Assembly (NCBI RefSeq): GCF_000308615.1
Contig: NZ_BAGB01000027.1
Location: 242,827-306,826, forward strand
Length of the DNA: 64,000 nt
Direction of reading: 5' to 3'
DNA from: Nocardia jiangxiensis NBRC 101359
GTDB taxonomy: Bacteria; Actinomycetota; Actinomycetes; Mycobacteriales; Mycobacteriaceae
Shown here: positions 34,175-44,399 of the stretch, one piece after another
Layout of the letters: each line of letters begins with the position of its first letter
Position numbering within the stretch: the stretch's first letter is position 1
Translations under genes and position numbers: made by a program
Notes under the pieces: generated by a model
What the model was told of the DNA's origin: nothing
Databases searched by the model: none
Seen by the model: the letters and a program-made list of their open reading frames with translations, nothing else

Positions 34175-35125
34175 TCAGCCGCGCACGGTGAAATACACTG
34201 CGCTGCCGATCCCGACGACCAGGCAGTAGACGGCGAATGGGGTCAAGGTCTTGGTTTCGAAGTAGGTGACCAGGAACTTGACCGAGACGTAGGCCAGCAG
34301 GCCGGCGGCGAGGGCCCCGGCCAGCGCCGGGCCGAGGACGGAGTGGTTCTCCGGAGCGAACAATTCGGGTGTCTTCAATACACCGGCGGCGAGGATGACC
34401 GGGGTGGCCAGCAGGAACGCGAAGCGGGCCGCGTCCTCGTGGCGCATTCCCTTCAACAAGCCCGCCGTGATGGTGGCCCCCGAGCGGCTCACGCCTGGGA
34501 AAAGCGCTGCGATCTGGGCTGATCCGATGATGAGTGCGTCGGCGATGCTCAGGCGCGAGAGCCGTGCATCCGTGGCCCTCTCCGAGTACGCGACAGGCAG
34601 CACGGTGGTGTCCTGAGCGGACAGGTCGGCTCCGTGCCCGCTGGGGGTCAGCACGGCGTGGCGTTTGGCGTCGCGGTGGCGCAGCAGTTCGACCGACCCC
34701 AGCACCACGCCGTTGAGCGCCAGGAATATCGAGGTCGGAATGGGGGTGCCGAGGTAGTTGCGGACCATTTTCTCCAGCGCTAGTCCGGCCAGGCCGACGG
34801 GGATGGTGGCGAGCACCAGCAGCACACCCAATCGTGCCTCGGGAGTACGAATCTGTCTGGTGCGCAACACATCCCAGAGCCCGGCAATGACGCGCATCCA
34901 GTCACGACGGAAGAACACCACCAGTGCGAGTGCGGTGGCGACGTGCATGGCTACCAGGATCGCCAGATACGGTGAGCCTTTCGTGGACATGTCGAGGTCG
35001 GTGGCCCATTGTCCGCCGATCCAGGCCGGCAGCAGGATGCTGTGACCGAGGCTGGAGACCGGGAAGAGCTCGCTGACTCCCTGCAATGCTCCGACAACGA
35101 TCGATTCCAGATACGTGATGGCCAT
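34175..35125 (-). CDS. uppP: Undecaprenyl-diphosphatase UppP (BacA)
   Basis: 316 residues, rather longer than common UppP. The catalytic blocks are GALQGVSELFPVSSLGH near the N-terminus and LFPGVSRSGATIT near residue 225. It dephosphorylates undecaprenyl diphosphate so that the lipid carrier can be reused for peptidoglycan and polysaccharide export; overexpression gives bacitracin tolerance. The ATG at 35125 has AGGAGA upstream. A hydrophilic loop (residues 145-185) separates the two halves. It lies between the response-regulator remnant and the larger COG4705-like gene. Confidence 0.92.
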   Translation of the reverse strand: MAITYLESIVVGALQGVSELFPVSSLGHSILLPAWIGGQWATDLDMSTKGSPYLAILVAMHVATALALVVFFRRDWMRVIAGLWDVLRTRQIRTPEARLGVLLVLATIPVGLAGLALEKMVRNYLGTPIPTSIFLALNGVVLGSVELLRHRDAKRHAVLTPSGHGADLSAQDTTVLPVAYSERATDARLSRLSIADALIIGSAQIAALFPGVSRSGATITAGLLKGMRHEDAARFAFLLATPVILAAGVLKTPELFAPENHSVLGPALAGALAAGLLAYVSVKFLVTYFETKTLTPFAVYCLVVGIGSAVYFTVRG

Positions 35126-35284
35126 AGGCGTTCTCCTGTCGAGGATCGCGGTGGGCCCGGACAGCGGTAGGTCCGGGCCCAAAGATGAATCGAGTGGGGT
35201 GTGCTTCGGCGTTCCGAGCACGGCGAGTCCGGCACGCGAACAGGCTGCCCTCGCTATGCCGGGCTGAGAGTGTCGTGCGCTGGA

Positions 35285-36583
35285 TCAGCGCAGTGCGGCA
35301 AGAAGATTCGTCAGGGCCTGGGTTTCAGCCCCGGGATCTGGTGTCTTCGCGCGCAGCGCCTCGAGTACGATGTCGATCTTGCCGTCGAGCACACTCCAGC
35401 CGGAGTTGTCCATCGGCTGCAACGTGTCCTGGTCCTGATCCCACGCCGTCTCGAGGTCCTTGATCTGTGCGGTCGCTTCCTTCTGCTGACCGGCTTGCAC
35501 CTTCGACACGGTGTCCTGGGCGATGGTCCGGAACTTGGTAATCTCCGCCGCCGGGAACTTTGCTGCCACTTCGCCCGGGGCCAGTGTCGCGGCGGTCGGC
35601 GCGGCGGCCGGCTCGTCACTCGCGGAGGCGTGCGGCTGCGCGGACGTCCACACCAGTAGAGCACCCGCGGCCACGGCGACGACCGCGTAGTAGCCGAGCA
35701 TGAGGCCCTCGCGGGCCGGGTTGGTAGCCGAGGCCGGCGTTTGCCGCTGTGGACCGTCGATCACGTCGCGGCGCGAACGCGTGAGGTAGACGACCACGAC
35801 GAGGATTGTGGCCAGGAAGATGACGCTGGTGATGGCGGTACCCACACCGAGCCCGTGATCGGCTCGTGGGGAGGCGAACCAGTCACCGAGGTTCGCCCCC
35901 AGCGGACGGGTCAGGATGTAGGCCAACCAGAACGACAGCACCGCATTCGCCCCCAGCCGCCAACCCACGACGACCGCGAGGATCAACCCGGCCGGCAACA
36001 GCACCGAGGTTCCCGGTCCCCAGCCGGTCAACGACAACGTCCAGTCACCGGCCGCGGTCCCCAGCGCGAAGGTAACCAGAATCGCCAGCCAGTAGAACAA
36101 CTCGCGCGGCAGCGTGACGATGGAATGGATCGACAGCGTGCCCTCACGGGAGTACCAGATGCCGAACACCACCGCCAACACCACGGCGAAAACGCTGGTG
36201 CTCACCGCCAGCGGCACCGAAAGCTTGTCGGTGAGGATATCGGTGTACAGGGTGCCGGCCACACTGACCACCACGACCGTCAGCCAGTACACGAACGGCA
36301 CATACCGATTCAGGCGCAGCTGCCAGCCCAGCACCGCGGCCAATACCACCGTGAACAGCACGGCCGTGACGACCAGGCCGAAACCCAGCGAACTGTTGAT
36401 CCAGTCCGCGACGGTTTCCCCCACAGTGGTGCACAGAATCTTGATGACCCAGAACCACACCGTGACCTCGGGCACCTTGCTCAACATCTGCCGGGTCGTA
36501 CGGGCCTCGGCTCCCGTCATCTCTGTCACAGACCGCGACCGTAGTGACAGCTCGCTGTGGCGACGCTGAGAAATATCGACCAT
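35285..36583 (-). CDS. COG4705-like membrane protein with C-terminal extracytoplasmic extension
   Basis: 432 residues. The first 270 match the paralogue at 30246-31079 (VPEVTVWFWVIKILCTTVGE, GTLSIHSIVTLPRELFYWLA, LAYILTRPLGANLGDWFASP). They are followed by an extra membrane segment and a 110-residue Ala/Pro-rich tail with a helical end (FRTIAQDTVSKVQAGQQKEA, then TLQPMDNSGWSVLDGKIDI) that should lie outside the membrane. The tail resembles small periplasmic helical domains but is not assigned. The start is uncertain, with ATGs at 36583 and 36520. Confidence 0.68.
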   Translation of the reverse strand: MVDISQRRHSELSLRSRSVTEMTGAEARTTRQMLSKVPEVTVWFWVIKILCTTVGETVADWINSSLGFGLVVTAVLFTVVLAAVLGWQLRLNRYVPFVYWLTVVVVSVAGTLYTDILTDKLSVPLAVSTSVFAVVLAVVFGIWYSREGTLSIHSIVTLPRELFYWLAILVTFALGTAAGDWTLSLTGWGPGTSVLLPAGLILAVVVGWRLGANAVLSFWLAYILTRPLGANLGDWFASPRADHGLGVGTAITSVIFLATILVVVVYLTRSRRDVIDGPQRQTPASATNPAREGLMLGYYAVVAVAAGALLVWTSAQPHASASDEPAAAPTAATLAPGEVAAKFPAAEITKFRTIAQDTVSKVQAGQQKEATAQIKDLETAWDQDQDTLQPMDNSGWSVLDGKIDIVLEALRAKTPDPGAETQALTNLLAALR

Positions 36584-36689
36584 GTCAGATCACGACACGA
36601 CTCGTGCACATTACCCGGTAGGTCAATCAGGACAGACTGCCTCATGAGACGACAGATTATGGGGGGAGAGAACGGGGAGTGTCGGATTA

Positions 36690-36870
36690 TTGGCGTTCCG
36701 ACATTCCCGGAGAACGTGGATTCACCGAATTGAGTACGGCGAGTGGCGCCCCGAGGCACAAAACTACGTTCATGCAAATGTCCGTCGCCGTGTCGAACAG
36801 GGTCATGCCGCCGGCGAACAGCAGTGGCAGAGCCGCGTCGTGAGCGGATGGCGTCGGCCCGGTCGCTCGG
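36690..36870 (-). pseudogene. Possible HoxN/NicT nickel-cobalt transporter fragment
   Basis: Within an otherwise gene-free 490 bp (36584-37072), the reverse strand encodes ALPLLFAGGMTLFDTATDIC, then MN, which resembles the LPxLFAAGMxLxDTxD segment of NicT permeases. The flanking permease sequence is absent. Low support. Confidence 0.3.
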
Positions 36871-37072
36871 TCGCCGGCGTTGGCGCGGTCGGCCCAGGCA
36901 CCCGGCAGGCACCCCGCGGGACGCGGGCCCCCCGGGAGGGCCACACCAAGACTGCTGGTGCAGCCGACGAGAAAGCAGCCCTGGGATACTCGGACTCGAT
37001 CCCGGTCGGGCACGAGCCCAACCGGTGGGCGTGCCGCTTTGCCGGTGCGGCGCGGCGGATACAGCTGTTGTT

Positions 37073-37441
37073 CTATTGGTGGGATGGCTTCTTCTGTGCT
37101 CCGGCAGGGGCGGTGTCGGGTTGTGCGGGGGCGGGTTTGCGCATGCGGTTGATGATGAGCCCTGTCGCTGCGAGTGCGCCGGTGATGGGCCACTCGACGG
37201 TACCGGCGATGGTGAGTGCGCCCAATCCTCCGTAGTAGAGGTAGCGGGTGGGGATGGCGAGGTTGACCGGTCCTGCCTTGATCCGGATGCCAGGGCCGGG
37301 AATTGCTACTTCGGCGCTGAGGTAGGGCAGGTTGATCGTCGCGGCGGGCGCGGCGGGACGTTCGGCCGATGCTGGAAGGGATTCGGGTTCAGGCGCCGAG
37401 GCGGGCCGGTCGTTGCTGGTGGTTCTACTGCGGGAAGGCAT
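37073..37441 (-). CDS. Small membrane-associated protein next to the CtpI-like ATPase
   Basis: 122 residues: a polar Ala/Pro-rich N-terminus, then a core NLPYLSAEVAIPGPGIRIKAG and PTRYLYYGGLGALTIAGTVE with one or two hydrophobic segments, and a charged tail. It begins 27 bp after the end of the ATPase gene in the same direction, so it is probably co-transcribed and may be an accessory protein of the transporter. Family not known to me. A binding site (AGGA) precedes the ATG at moderate distance. Confidence 0.65.
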   Translation of the reverse strand: MPSRSRTTSNDRPASAPEPESLPASAERPAAPAATINLPYLSAEVAIPGPGIRIKAGPVNLAIPTRYLYYGGLGALTIAGTVEWPITGALAATGLIINRMRKPAPAQPDTAPAGAQKKPSHQ

Positions 37442-37468
37442 GGTTGTGGTCCTGTCCGTGTGTGAGAA

Positions 37469-40400
37469 CTACCGGTTTATGTCACCACCGGCATGAACCG
37501 GATCCGGTGGTGCGAAGTGAGTGGTTTGTTCATGGTCGCGCACGGGTGAGATGGTCGGCAAGCGTTCGGCTCGTTCGATCAACGCGTCGGTTCGTCGAGT
37601 GAACCAGGCCGGTGCGAATACCACTACAGCGGTGGTGGCGGTGACGGCGGTGAGCACTCCGCCCCAGGCCAATGGTCCCAGTGGGGTGCAGCCGAAGAAA
37701 TGGCTGACTCCGGGAGTCTCGACGATCGCCACGAGCACCGCAGCGCTGCCGACGGCGGTGGCCATCACGAGCGTGCTTTCCTGGCGCAAGACCAGGGTCT
37801 GGGCAAGTTGGGCGCCGACCAGAGCGGTCAATCCCATTGTGGCAGAGCGCCGCCGGGTGCCCGGCGTCCACTGCCCGATCGCCCAGGCGGCGGTGGCCGC
37901 AGCCGCGGTGGCGGCTCCTCGGCGGGCGATGGCCTGGATCAGTGGTCGTTCGAGCGAGGGAGCCGGGGCCGACAGCACCGACACCGCAGCGGTGGAGGCG
38001 CCGTCGGCTGCGGTGGGGTCCGCGTCATCGGCGCGCCCCGGTGGCGAGACCGCGATGGCGAGCGCGGGGAACATGTCGGTGAGCAGGTTGACCAGCAGGA
38101 GTTGGCGGGTGCTGATCGGAGCGCCACCGCGACCGAGTGCGGTGCCGAGGATGGTGAACGCGACCTCGCCGGCATTCCCGCCGAGCAGCAGTGTGAGGGC
38201 ATCACGGACGCTGGCCCACATGTTCCGGCCTTCGACGAGGGCATCCAACAGGACAGTGAGGTTTTCGCCGGTCACCACGAGATCGGCGGCTTCTCGTGCG
38301 GGCGAGGACCCACGCCCGGTCACTCCGACCCCGACATCGGCCATGCGGATCGCTGCGGCATCGTTGGCTCCGTCGCCGACCATGGCGACGACGCGGCCGG
38401 ACCGTTGCAGCGCGGAGACCACCTGCACCTTCTGTTCGGGGCTGACCCGAGCGAAAACCTGGGCCGAGCCGGCGAGTGTCGAGCGGGCATCCTCGTCGGC
38501 GTCTGCGAGTTCGGTGCCGGTGACCACGCGCGCGTCGGCGGGAAAGCCGAGCTGGCGTGCGATTGCCCGAGCGGTGACCGGATGGTCGCCGGTGATCAGC
38601 GCAGTGTTACGGCGCGCCGCCACCAGCTGTTCGAGCAGCGGGCGCGCCGAGTCGCGGATGGTGTCGGCAAGTCCGACATAGCCGACGAGGGTCAGGTCGG
38701 TAGCCAGTGCATCGATCAGATCCGGATCGTTCACCTCCTCCTCGTGAACAGCATCGGTCGTGCGCTGTGCGACAGCAAGCACTCGCAGGCCCTGATCGGC
38801 CAAATGGTGCACAAGGTCTTCGGCTGAGGCACGGTCGTGGCCGCCGATGTCGAACCGGCAGCGCGGCAACACCACCTCCGGCGCGCCTTTGAGGACCAGC
38901 TGCGCATGCGAAGCCGACTCGGTGCCGGCAGAAGCGATGATCGAGGCGGAGTAGCCGCGGCTGGATTCGAAGGGAACCTCCGCGACGGTCATCGGTTCGG
39001 GACCTTCTTCGCCGACGCGTACGGCGGCGGTGAGGATCGCCTCGTCAGTGGCATGGGCGTGCCCCTCACCGTTCTCCGGACGTGGACACGCCCGTGCCGC
39101 ACAGCGCACCACCGCGGCGGCTCGGGGGTCGGTGATCTCCAGGTAGGGGCGATCAGCGGTGAAGCCGGGTGGGACTGCGGTCACGACCGCGAGCCGATTC
39201 AGTGTCAATGTTCCGGTCTTGTCGAAGCAGACCGTGTCGACTCGTCCGACGGCCTCGAGTGTGCGTGGGGTGCGGACGAGCACACCGAGGCGGGACAGGC
39301 GACGGGCGGCGGCCAGCTGCGCGAGGGTGGCCACCAGCGGCAGCCCCTCCGGGACCGCCGCTACCGCGATCGCGACCCCGTCGGCCACTGCCTGACGCAG
39401 CGTTCCCCGACGCGCGAGCGACAAACCACTCACCGCGGCACCCCCCGCCAAAGTCAGCGGCAGGACCTTGGCGGTGAGCTCGCGCAGCCGGTTCTGCACC
39501 CCCACGGCCACAGCCGCATCGGAGACCGAGGAGATGGCGCGGTGCGAGGCGGTGGCCGGCCCGGTGGCCACGACAATGGCGCGAGCGTGCCCGGCAATGA
39601 TCGTGCTGCCTTCGAAGAGCATGCTGGCTCGGTCGGTAGCGTCGTTGGCCACCGCCTCGACCTGTTTGATCACCGGAACCGACTCGCCGGTCAGCGACGA
39701 CTCGTCGACTTCCAGATCGTCGGCGACCAGCAACCGAGCATCGGCCGGGATCACCTCCGGTGCGCGAAGATCCAGGACGTCGCCGGGGTGCAATCGGGTA
39801 GCCGGGACAACCGCGACGCGCCCCGAGTTACGCGCTGCGTGCAGCCGACGTGCCGTGGTCGCCACCGTGGGGACCACCACCCGCCGCACGGCCTGTTCTT
39901 GTTCGGCGAACAGCGCCTCGGTGGCCTTCTCGGCGCGCAGACGCTGGAGGCCACCCACCATCGCGTTCACGCTCATCACCCCGGCAACCAGCACCGCATC
40001 GATATTGCTGCCCAAGATCGCGGCCGCCGCCGCACCGACGGCCAGGATCGGAGTGAGCGGATCGCGCAATTCACGACGGGTGGCATCGGCCAGCCTGACC
40101 AGCAGTGTGGCCGGGCGTCGAAGAGACTCTCCGGCACCGGTTTTCGACAGTTCGGACAGCACCCGGTACCACTGCGAGCTCACCGACGGCAGCGATGAGG
40201 GCATGGCGCCGGAAACTCGCGAATACACGATCTCGGGATCGAGGGCATGCCACGCCGTCAGCGGCTGAGGTGGCGGGTCCGGCAGCCTCATGACCCGGTG
40301 AGCCGCCCACGCGCCGGAAATCCAGGCGCTCGCGCCCGCAGCGTTGACCGGGCTGAGCCATTGCCCCAGACCGAGCCGACCGCGTCGACCAGTTTCTCCC

Positions 40401-42328
40401 GTGACCAGCAGCAATCCCGCCAGGGTGCTACCCGCCTTGGCCAACCGCACCGCGGATTCGGTGGCTCGGTGCGCAGCCGACAGAGCCGTGAGTACCCGCA
40501 CCGCCGCGACCAGATCGGTGCCGGCAATGATGTCGGCGGTCCAGGGCGTCGCCGCCGCGGGATCGTCCAACGCCAGCCCGATATCGGCGACAGCGAGCGC
40601 GGCCAGCGTGTCGATGGATAGGAAATCCGGGTGCAGCGCAGAGATCAACATGACCGGGCCGCGGTCGTCCCGTAAATCCCGCACAATGTCCAGCAGAGGA
40701 GTGCCCGGCTCGTATGCGGCCGCTACCGATGCGGCCAATTCTTCGGTGCCACCCACATGCCGCAACACCACTCGCGCGCCGCTGCGACGAGCCGTCTCCA
40801 CCAACGGAATCGAATAGGGGTCCGGTTCCCAGCCGACCGCGAGGGTGGCCACCACCCGCCCATCGACCAGCAGGTCGGCATACTCGACTCCCAGAGCCGG
40901 TGTGGTGACATCCGGTCGCTGATGCCAGCCCAAACCGGCACTCTCGGCGGGCAACTCGTCAGGATCGGGCGGTGGAGCCTTCTCACCGTGCAGCAGCGCA
41001 TCGGCAACCTCGTACACCCGCTCGTCATCCCACCCCGGCACGCGCACCTGGACATCGAGCACCGTGCGGGTGTCGCCACGCAACGCGGCGCCATCGATGA
41101 CGACCACCCGAACCCGGTCCAGACGCCGTAACGCGCCCGGGTCGAGGACCAGGAGCCCCGCCTTGGCCAGCCCCCGGCCCAGGGCCGCCGCGAACGATTC
41201 CCTGCCCAAATACGCCGCCTTGGGAACCCCGGCCAGCACCGCATCGGCGACATCGTCGACCGTGCCACCCGCCAGGAGAGCCCCCGCAGCCGCCACGAGC
41301 GAACCGTTGGCGGACTGGTCGGCGTAGTCCTCGACGACGCCGACCACTGCCGAGGCGGCGGCATCGACCGACACGTCAACGGTCGAGTCGACGACCACAT
41401 GCGAGGCCTCTCCGGCCGCAGCGACCGCCCAACTGTGCCGCGGGCCGTCGGAGTCCTGCGCCGTCGAGATCACCGCCATCGCCGGGCACTGCGGCCGCTC
41501 GGCATCGGCAAGGCCCGGCTCACGCGTTCGCCAGGTCTGCCGATGAGCCAGCGCCTCGGAAATCTGCGCCGTGCGCTGCATCAGATCCAACAATGGGCTG
41601 CCCGGTGCCTGAGCGAGCCCATGAGTTGCCGCGGAGATCGCGTTCAACAGCAGATCGGTACCCACGCGCCCGAGCCGAGCCTCCAGCACGGCAACCACCC
41701 GGGGCTGATGCTTGATCACCGCCACAGCGGCCCGCGCGGCACGCGGTGCACGAGGAACCCTGCCCAGCCATCCGGTAACCGCTCCCGTCACCGCCAGCAC
41801 GTCCATCCCCGCCGCCACCGCCGGAACGATCAACGCCAGCGGATCCCCTGGATCAGCCGCCGGCACCACCGCCCTCATCGGCCGATTGCCCGCGCCCGCA
41901 ACGGCCTCGGGTACGGCCTCGGCGACACGGCGGATCACCCGGTGGATCTCATCGATGCCGGCAGTCTCCTCCCGCTCGATCACCAACCGCCCGAGAACCC
42001 CCTCCACATGAACCGAAACCACCCCTGGAACCGCCTGAACCGCACGCTCCAACGCCGCGGACCACTGCACCCACGCCGGAAATGGCAGTACCGGGTCGAG
42101 ATCGATATGCAGCCTGCGTCCCGCCAGCCACGCCACCGACCGGCCCGCATCGACCTGGCCGCTTCCCTGCGGACCGCCGAACATGACGCGCGCCGATGCG
42201 CGAACCGGGCCGGCCACCGGACCCGCCAGCGCCTGCGCAGCCACCACCGTCTCGGCCCCCAGGCGCCCAACCAACGACGCTACCGATACAGCGTTGCGCG
42301 TAAAATCACCGAAACCAATGCTCCGCAT
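37469..42328 (-). CDS. ctpI: Very large P-type ATPase, CtpI-like
   Basis: 1619 residues from the ATG at 42328, near the length of mycobacterial CtpI. The first 700 residues form an extended N-terminal region that includes a heavy-metal-associated-like ferredoxin fold (LHIDLDPVLPFPAW, then VPGVVSVHVEGVLGRLVIE) and degenerate ATPase-like repeats. The C-terminal ATPase has the actuator TGES, the membrane motif VPEGLP of type II-like pumps, the phosphorylated Asp1036 in DKTGTLT, and GDGANDAAAI. PEGLP points to calcium-type rather than heavy-metal CPC pumps, but the transported ion of CtpI proteins is not settled. The frame stays open to 42526 with no better start. Confidence 0.88.
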   Translation of the reverse strand: MRSIGFGDFTRNAVSVASLVGRLGAETVVAAQALAGPVAGPVRASARVMFGGPQGSGQVDAGRSVAWLAGRRLHIDLDPVLPFPAWVQWSAALERAVQAVPGVVSVHVEGVLGRLVIEREETAGIDEIHRVIRRVAEAVPEAVAGAGNRPMRAVVPAADPGDPLALIVPAVAAGMDVLAVTGAVTGWLGRVPRAPRAARAAVAVIKHQPRVVAVLEARLGRVGTDLLLNAISAATHGLAQAPGSPLLDLMQRTAQISEALAHRQTWRTREPGLADAERPQCPAMAVISTAQDSDGPRHSWAVAAAGEASHVVVDSTVDVSVDAAASAVVGVVEDYADQSANGSLVAAAGALLAGGTVDDVADAVLAGVPKAAYLGRESFAAALGRGLAKAGLLVLDPGALRRLDRVRVVVIDGAALRGDTRTVLDVQVRVPGWDDERVYEVADALLHGEKAPPPDPDELPAESAGLGWHQRPDVTTPALGVEYADLLVDGRVVATLAVGWEPDPYSIPLVETARRSGARVVLRHVGGTEELAASVAAAYEPGTPLLDIVRDLRDDRGPVMLISALHPDFLSIDTLAALAVADIGLALDDPAAATPWTADIIAGTDLVAAVRVLTALSAAHRATESAVRLAKAGSTLAGLLLVTGETGRRGRLGLGQWLSPVNAAGASAWISGAWAAHRVMRLPDPPPQPLTAWHALDPEIVYSRVSGAMPSSLPSVSSQWYRVLSELSKTGAGESLRRPATLLVRLADATRRELRDPLTPILAVGAAAAAILGSNIDAVLVAGVMSVNAMVGGLQRLRAEKATEALFAEQEQAVRRVVVPTVATTARRLHAARNSGRVAVVPATRLHPGDVLDLRAPEVIPADARLLVADDLEVDESSLTGESVPVIKQVEAVANDATDRASMLFEGSTIIAGHARAIVVATGPATASHRAISSVSDAAVAVGVQNRLRELTAKVLPLTLAGGAAVSGLSLARRGTLRQAVADGVAIAVAAVPEGLPLVATLAQLAAARRLSRLGVLVRTPRTLEAVGRVDTVCFDKTGTLTLNRLAVVTAVPPGFTADRPYLEITDPRAAAVVRCAARACPRPENGEGHAHATDEAILTAAVRVGEEGPEPMTVAEVPFESSRGYSASIIASAGTESASHAQLVLKGAPEVVLPRCRFDIGGHDRASAEDLVHHLADQGLRVLAVAQRTTDAVHEEEVNDPDLIDALATDLTLVGYVGLADTIRDSARPLLEQLVAARRNTALITGDHPVTARAIARQLGFPADARVVTGTELADADEDARSTLAGSAQVFARVSPEQKVQVVSALQRSGRVVAMVGDGANDAAAIRMADVGVGVTGRGSSPAREAADLVVTGENLTVLLDALVEGRNMWASVRDALTLLLGGNAGEVAFTILGTALGRGGAPISTRQLLLVNLLTDMFPALAIAVSPPGRADDADPTAADGASTAAVSVLSAPAPSLERPLIQAIARRGAATAAAATAAWAIGQWTPGTRRRSATMGLTALVGAQLAQTLVLRQESTLVMATAVGSAAVLVAIVETPGVSHFFGCTPLGPLAWGGVLTAVTATTAVVVFAPAWFTRRTDALIERAERLPTISPVRDHEQTTHFAPPDPVHAGGDINR

Positions 42329-42713
42329 GCCCCAGGCTCCCGGGTAATCGGCCGATGTACTTCGACTCAGTCTAAGCGGGCGACGAAAAAAGTTGCTGAG
42401 GCGCACATCATCACGCGCGCCCGCAATAACCATGCCGACCCGGAATTCACCATCCGAATAGCCCCACACCGCGCACGGCCATGAAGCCCAGAAGCCAGCA
42501 CATTCCCGTCCTGGCCGACACAGCAATCGCGGGAATGCCGACAGCGCATTGCATCAGTGGCGCGTGGAACGAGCAGGCGAAGATGCGGACATGATGAACG
42601 TCCGTAACCGCTGGAGCACGCATCGGGTCTCGGTCGAGGCTAAGACCATGCCTCACATGGATGTGATTCGTCCGGTATGCGCTGAATTTAGTTGTGTTGC
42701 ATGATGTTCGGTC

Positions 42714-43520
42714 GTGGTGGATGCGTTGTCACAGCGGTTGGTGCCGGACGAGTTGTGGGAATTGGTGGAGCCTCCGCTGCCGAAGTTTACGCCGCGTCCG
42801 CAGGGTGGCGGGGTGGTCCCGACCGACCAGCGGGCGGTGTTCACAGCTGTGGTGTATGTGCTGACCAGCGGTTGTGCATGGTGGATGCTGCCACCCTCGT
42901 TCGGGGTGAGCGTGCCCACGGTGCATCGCCGGTTCTCGGTGTGGACCGAGGCCGGGGTGTGGCGTCGGCTGCATCGGGCGGTGCTCGATGAGTTGGGTGG
43001 CCAGGGCTTGATCGACTGGTCGCGAGTGGTGGCCGGCGCAGCGAGTGTCCGGGCGAAAAAGGGGCGATCTGACCGGCCCGAACCCGACCGACCGCGGCAA
43101 GCCGGGGTCCAAGCAGCATATCTTGTCCGATCGGGCGGGAATCGCTCTGTCCGTGGCGGTTTCGGCTGCCAATGTCCACGACTCGCGGGCGTTGAAAGCC
43201 CTCGTCATGGCGATTCCGGCGGTGCGGTCCCGGCTGGGCCCCCGACGGCGCCGGCCGGGCACGTTGCACGCCGACAAAGCATATGACCAGCCCGAGTTGT
43301 GACTGTGGCTGCGTCGGTGAGGGTGTGGCAGTTCGTATCGCCCGCGAGGGAATCGAGTCCGCTGAACGACTCGGCCGCCACAGGTGGGTGATCGAACGGA
43401 CGGTGTCATGGCTGACCGGCTACCACCGGCTCAATATCCGATACGACCGCAAGGGAATTCATTACCTGGGCTTCCCGACATTGGCTGCTGCGCTCACCTG
43501 ATTCAAGAAGGTCGCGAAAG
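42714..43520 (+). pseudogene. IS5-family transposase, broken by two frameshifts and a stop
   Basis: The first frame reads LVPDELWELVEPPLPKF, then SGCAWWMLPPSFGVSVPTVH and DWSRVVAGAASVRAKKG. At the AAAAAGGGG run near 43060 the frame moves by +1 to GDLTGPNPTDRGKPGSKQHI, SVAVSAANVHDS and HADKAYDQPEL. A TGA and a further shift near 43310 lead to LGRHRWVIERTVSWLTGYHR, then YLGFPTLAAALT. The shift direction does not match the -1 programmed frameshift of some IS5 elements, so it is read as decay. Terminal repeats were not found. Confidence 0.75.
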
Positions 43521-43731
43521 CGAAGAAATCCATTGTCCGTTCCGGTCGAACTTTGCGGGCGTCGAGTCGCTGACCTGCACCCGAAACGTTGTGCGGACGA
43601 TTCAAACTGCCGAAGTGTTCGCACCTACTTTGCCGATTGTGGGGGGACTTCGGTGCCGGTCTCGACGAACGAACGACGACACGACATCGTCATTCGTCCC
43701 GGCACGGGGAACTCGAGTTACCGTCCCGAGC

Positions 43732-44136
43732 ATGGACATCGCGCTCGACCCGCCCATGACGGTGGTGCTCCAATACGTCAATGCCTTCAACAACGGTGAC
43801 TCGAAGGCGATGGCTGCGCTGTGCGCTGATCCGATGCAGATACTCGACGGAATGTCGCCGCATGTGTGGCAGGGACCGACAGCCAGCGAGGACTGGTGGA
43901 GGGACGTACGCAGGGAGGGCGAGCACGCCGGAGCCTCGAGCTACCACATTGCGCTCGGCGAGCCACAGCACGTCGACGTCACCGGCGACCACGCATATGT
44001 CGTTGTTCCCGCCACCATGACGGTCAATCTGCAGGGCAAGCAGGTAACGCAAACCGGCGCGCTCTTCACCGTCGCGCTCGGCAAGGCGGGGACACAGTGG
44101 CGGCTGACGGCCTGGGCTTGGGCAAAAGGCGCCTGA
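43732..44136 (+). CDS. NTF2-fold (SnoaL/DUF4440-like) protein
   Basis: 134 residues. VVLQYVNAFNNGDSKAMAAL, HVWQGPTASEDWWRDVR and LFTVALGKAGTQWRLTAWAW follow the NTF2-fold pattern with the helix pair, the exposed WxG loop and the C-terminal strand pair. No strong ribosome binding site precedes the ATG. It stands alone between insertion-sequence remnants. Role unknown; it is the third NTF2-fold gene of the window and is not close to the other two in sequence. Confidence 0.65.
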   Translation: MDIALDPPMTVVLQYVNAFNNGDSKAMAALCADPMQILDGMSPHVWQGPTASEDWWRDVRREGEHAGASSYHIALGEPQHVDVTGDHAYVVVPATMTVNLQGKQVTQTGALFTVALGKAGTQWRLTAWAWAKGA

Positions 44137-44399
44137 CCGGTCGGCTCGACCATGTTCGCGGTTGGGTGTATCCGTCGACCTCTCACCCCGTAGGCCAGCT
44201 CGAACTCCCAGACCGGCGGCGACGGTGCACCGCCGCAGACCACGCTCAGGCTCAGCTCGAGCACCGGGTCTGCCCGCCAGAACCCTTCCACGTCTTCAGA
44301 ACAAGAAATCTATATCCGAACTCTGCAACCACCCCGCAAACCAACCCCGAACTCCGCAACCTATACCCGAACAGAACATCCATGTAAGACGTGGTCTAA

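Noticed and set aside
37521..40268. Several long plus-strand frames opposite the P-type ATPase
   Set aside because: All are low-complexity Ala/Arg/Ser shadows; the minus strand carries all P-type ATPase motifs in one frame.
42714..43280. Programmed -1 frameshift producing an active IS5 transposase
   Set aside because: The downstream frame is +1 relative to the first, and a stop plus another shift follow, so decay is the simpler reading.
44305..44365. Short direct repeats of the type CCGAACTCYGCAACC
   Set aside because: Only two or three imperfect copies with no spacer regularity; not a CRISPR array or a recognised element.
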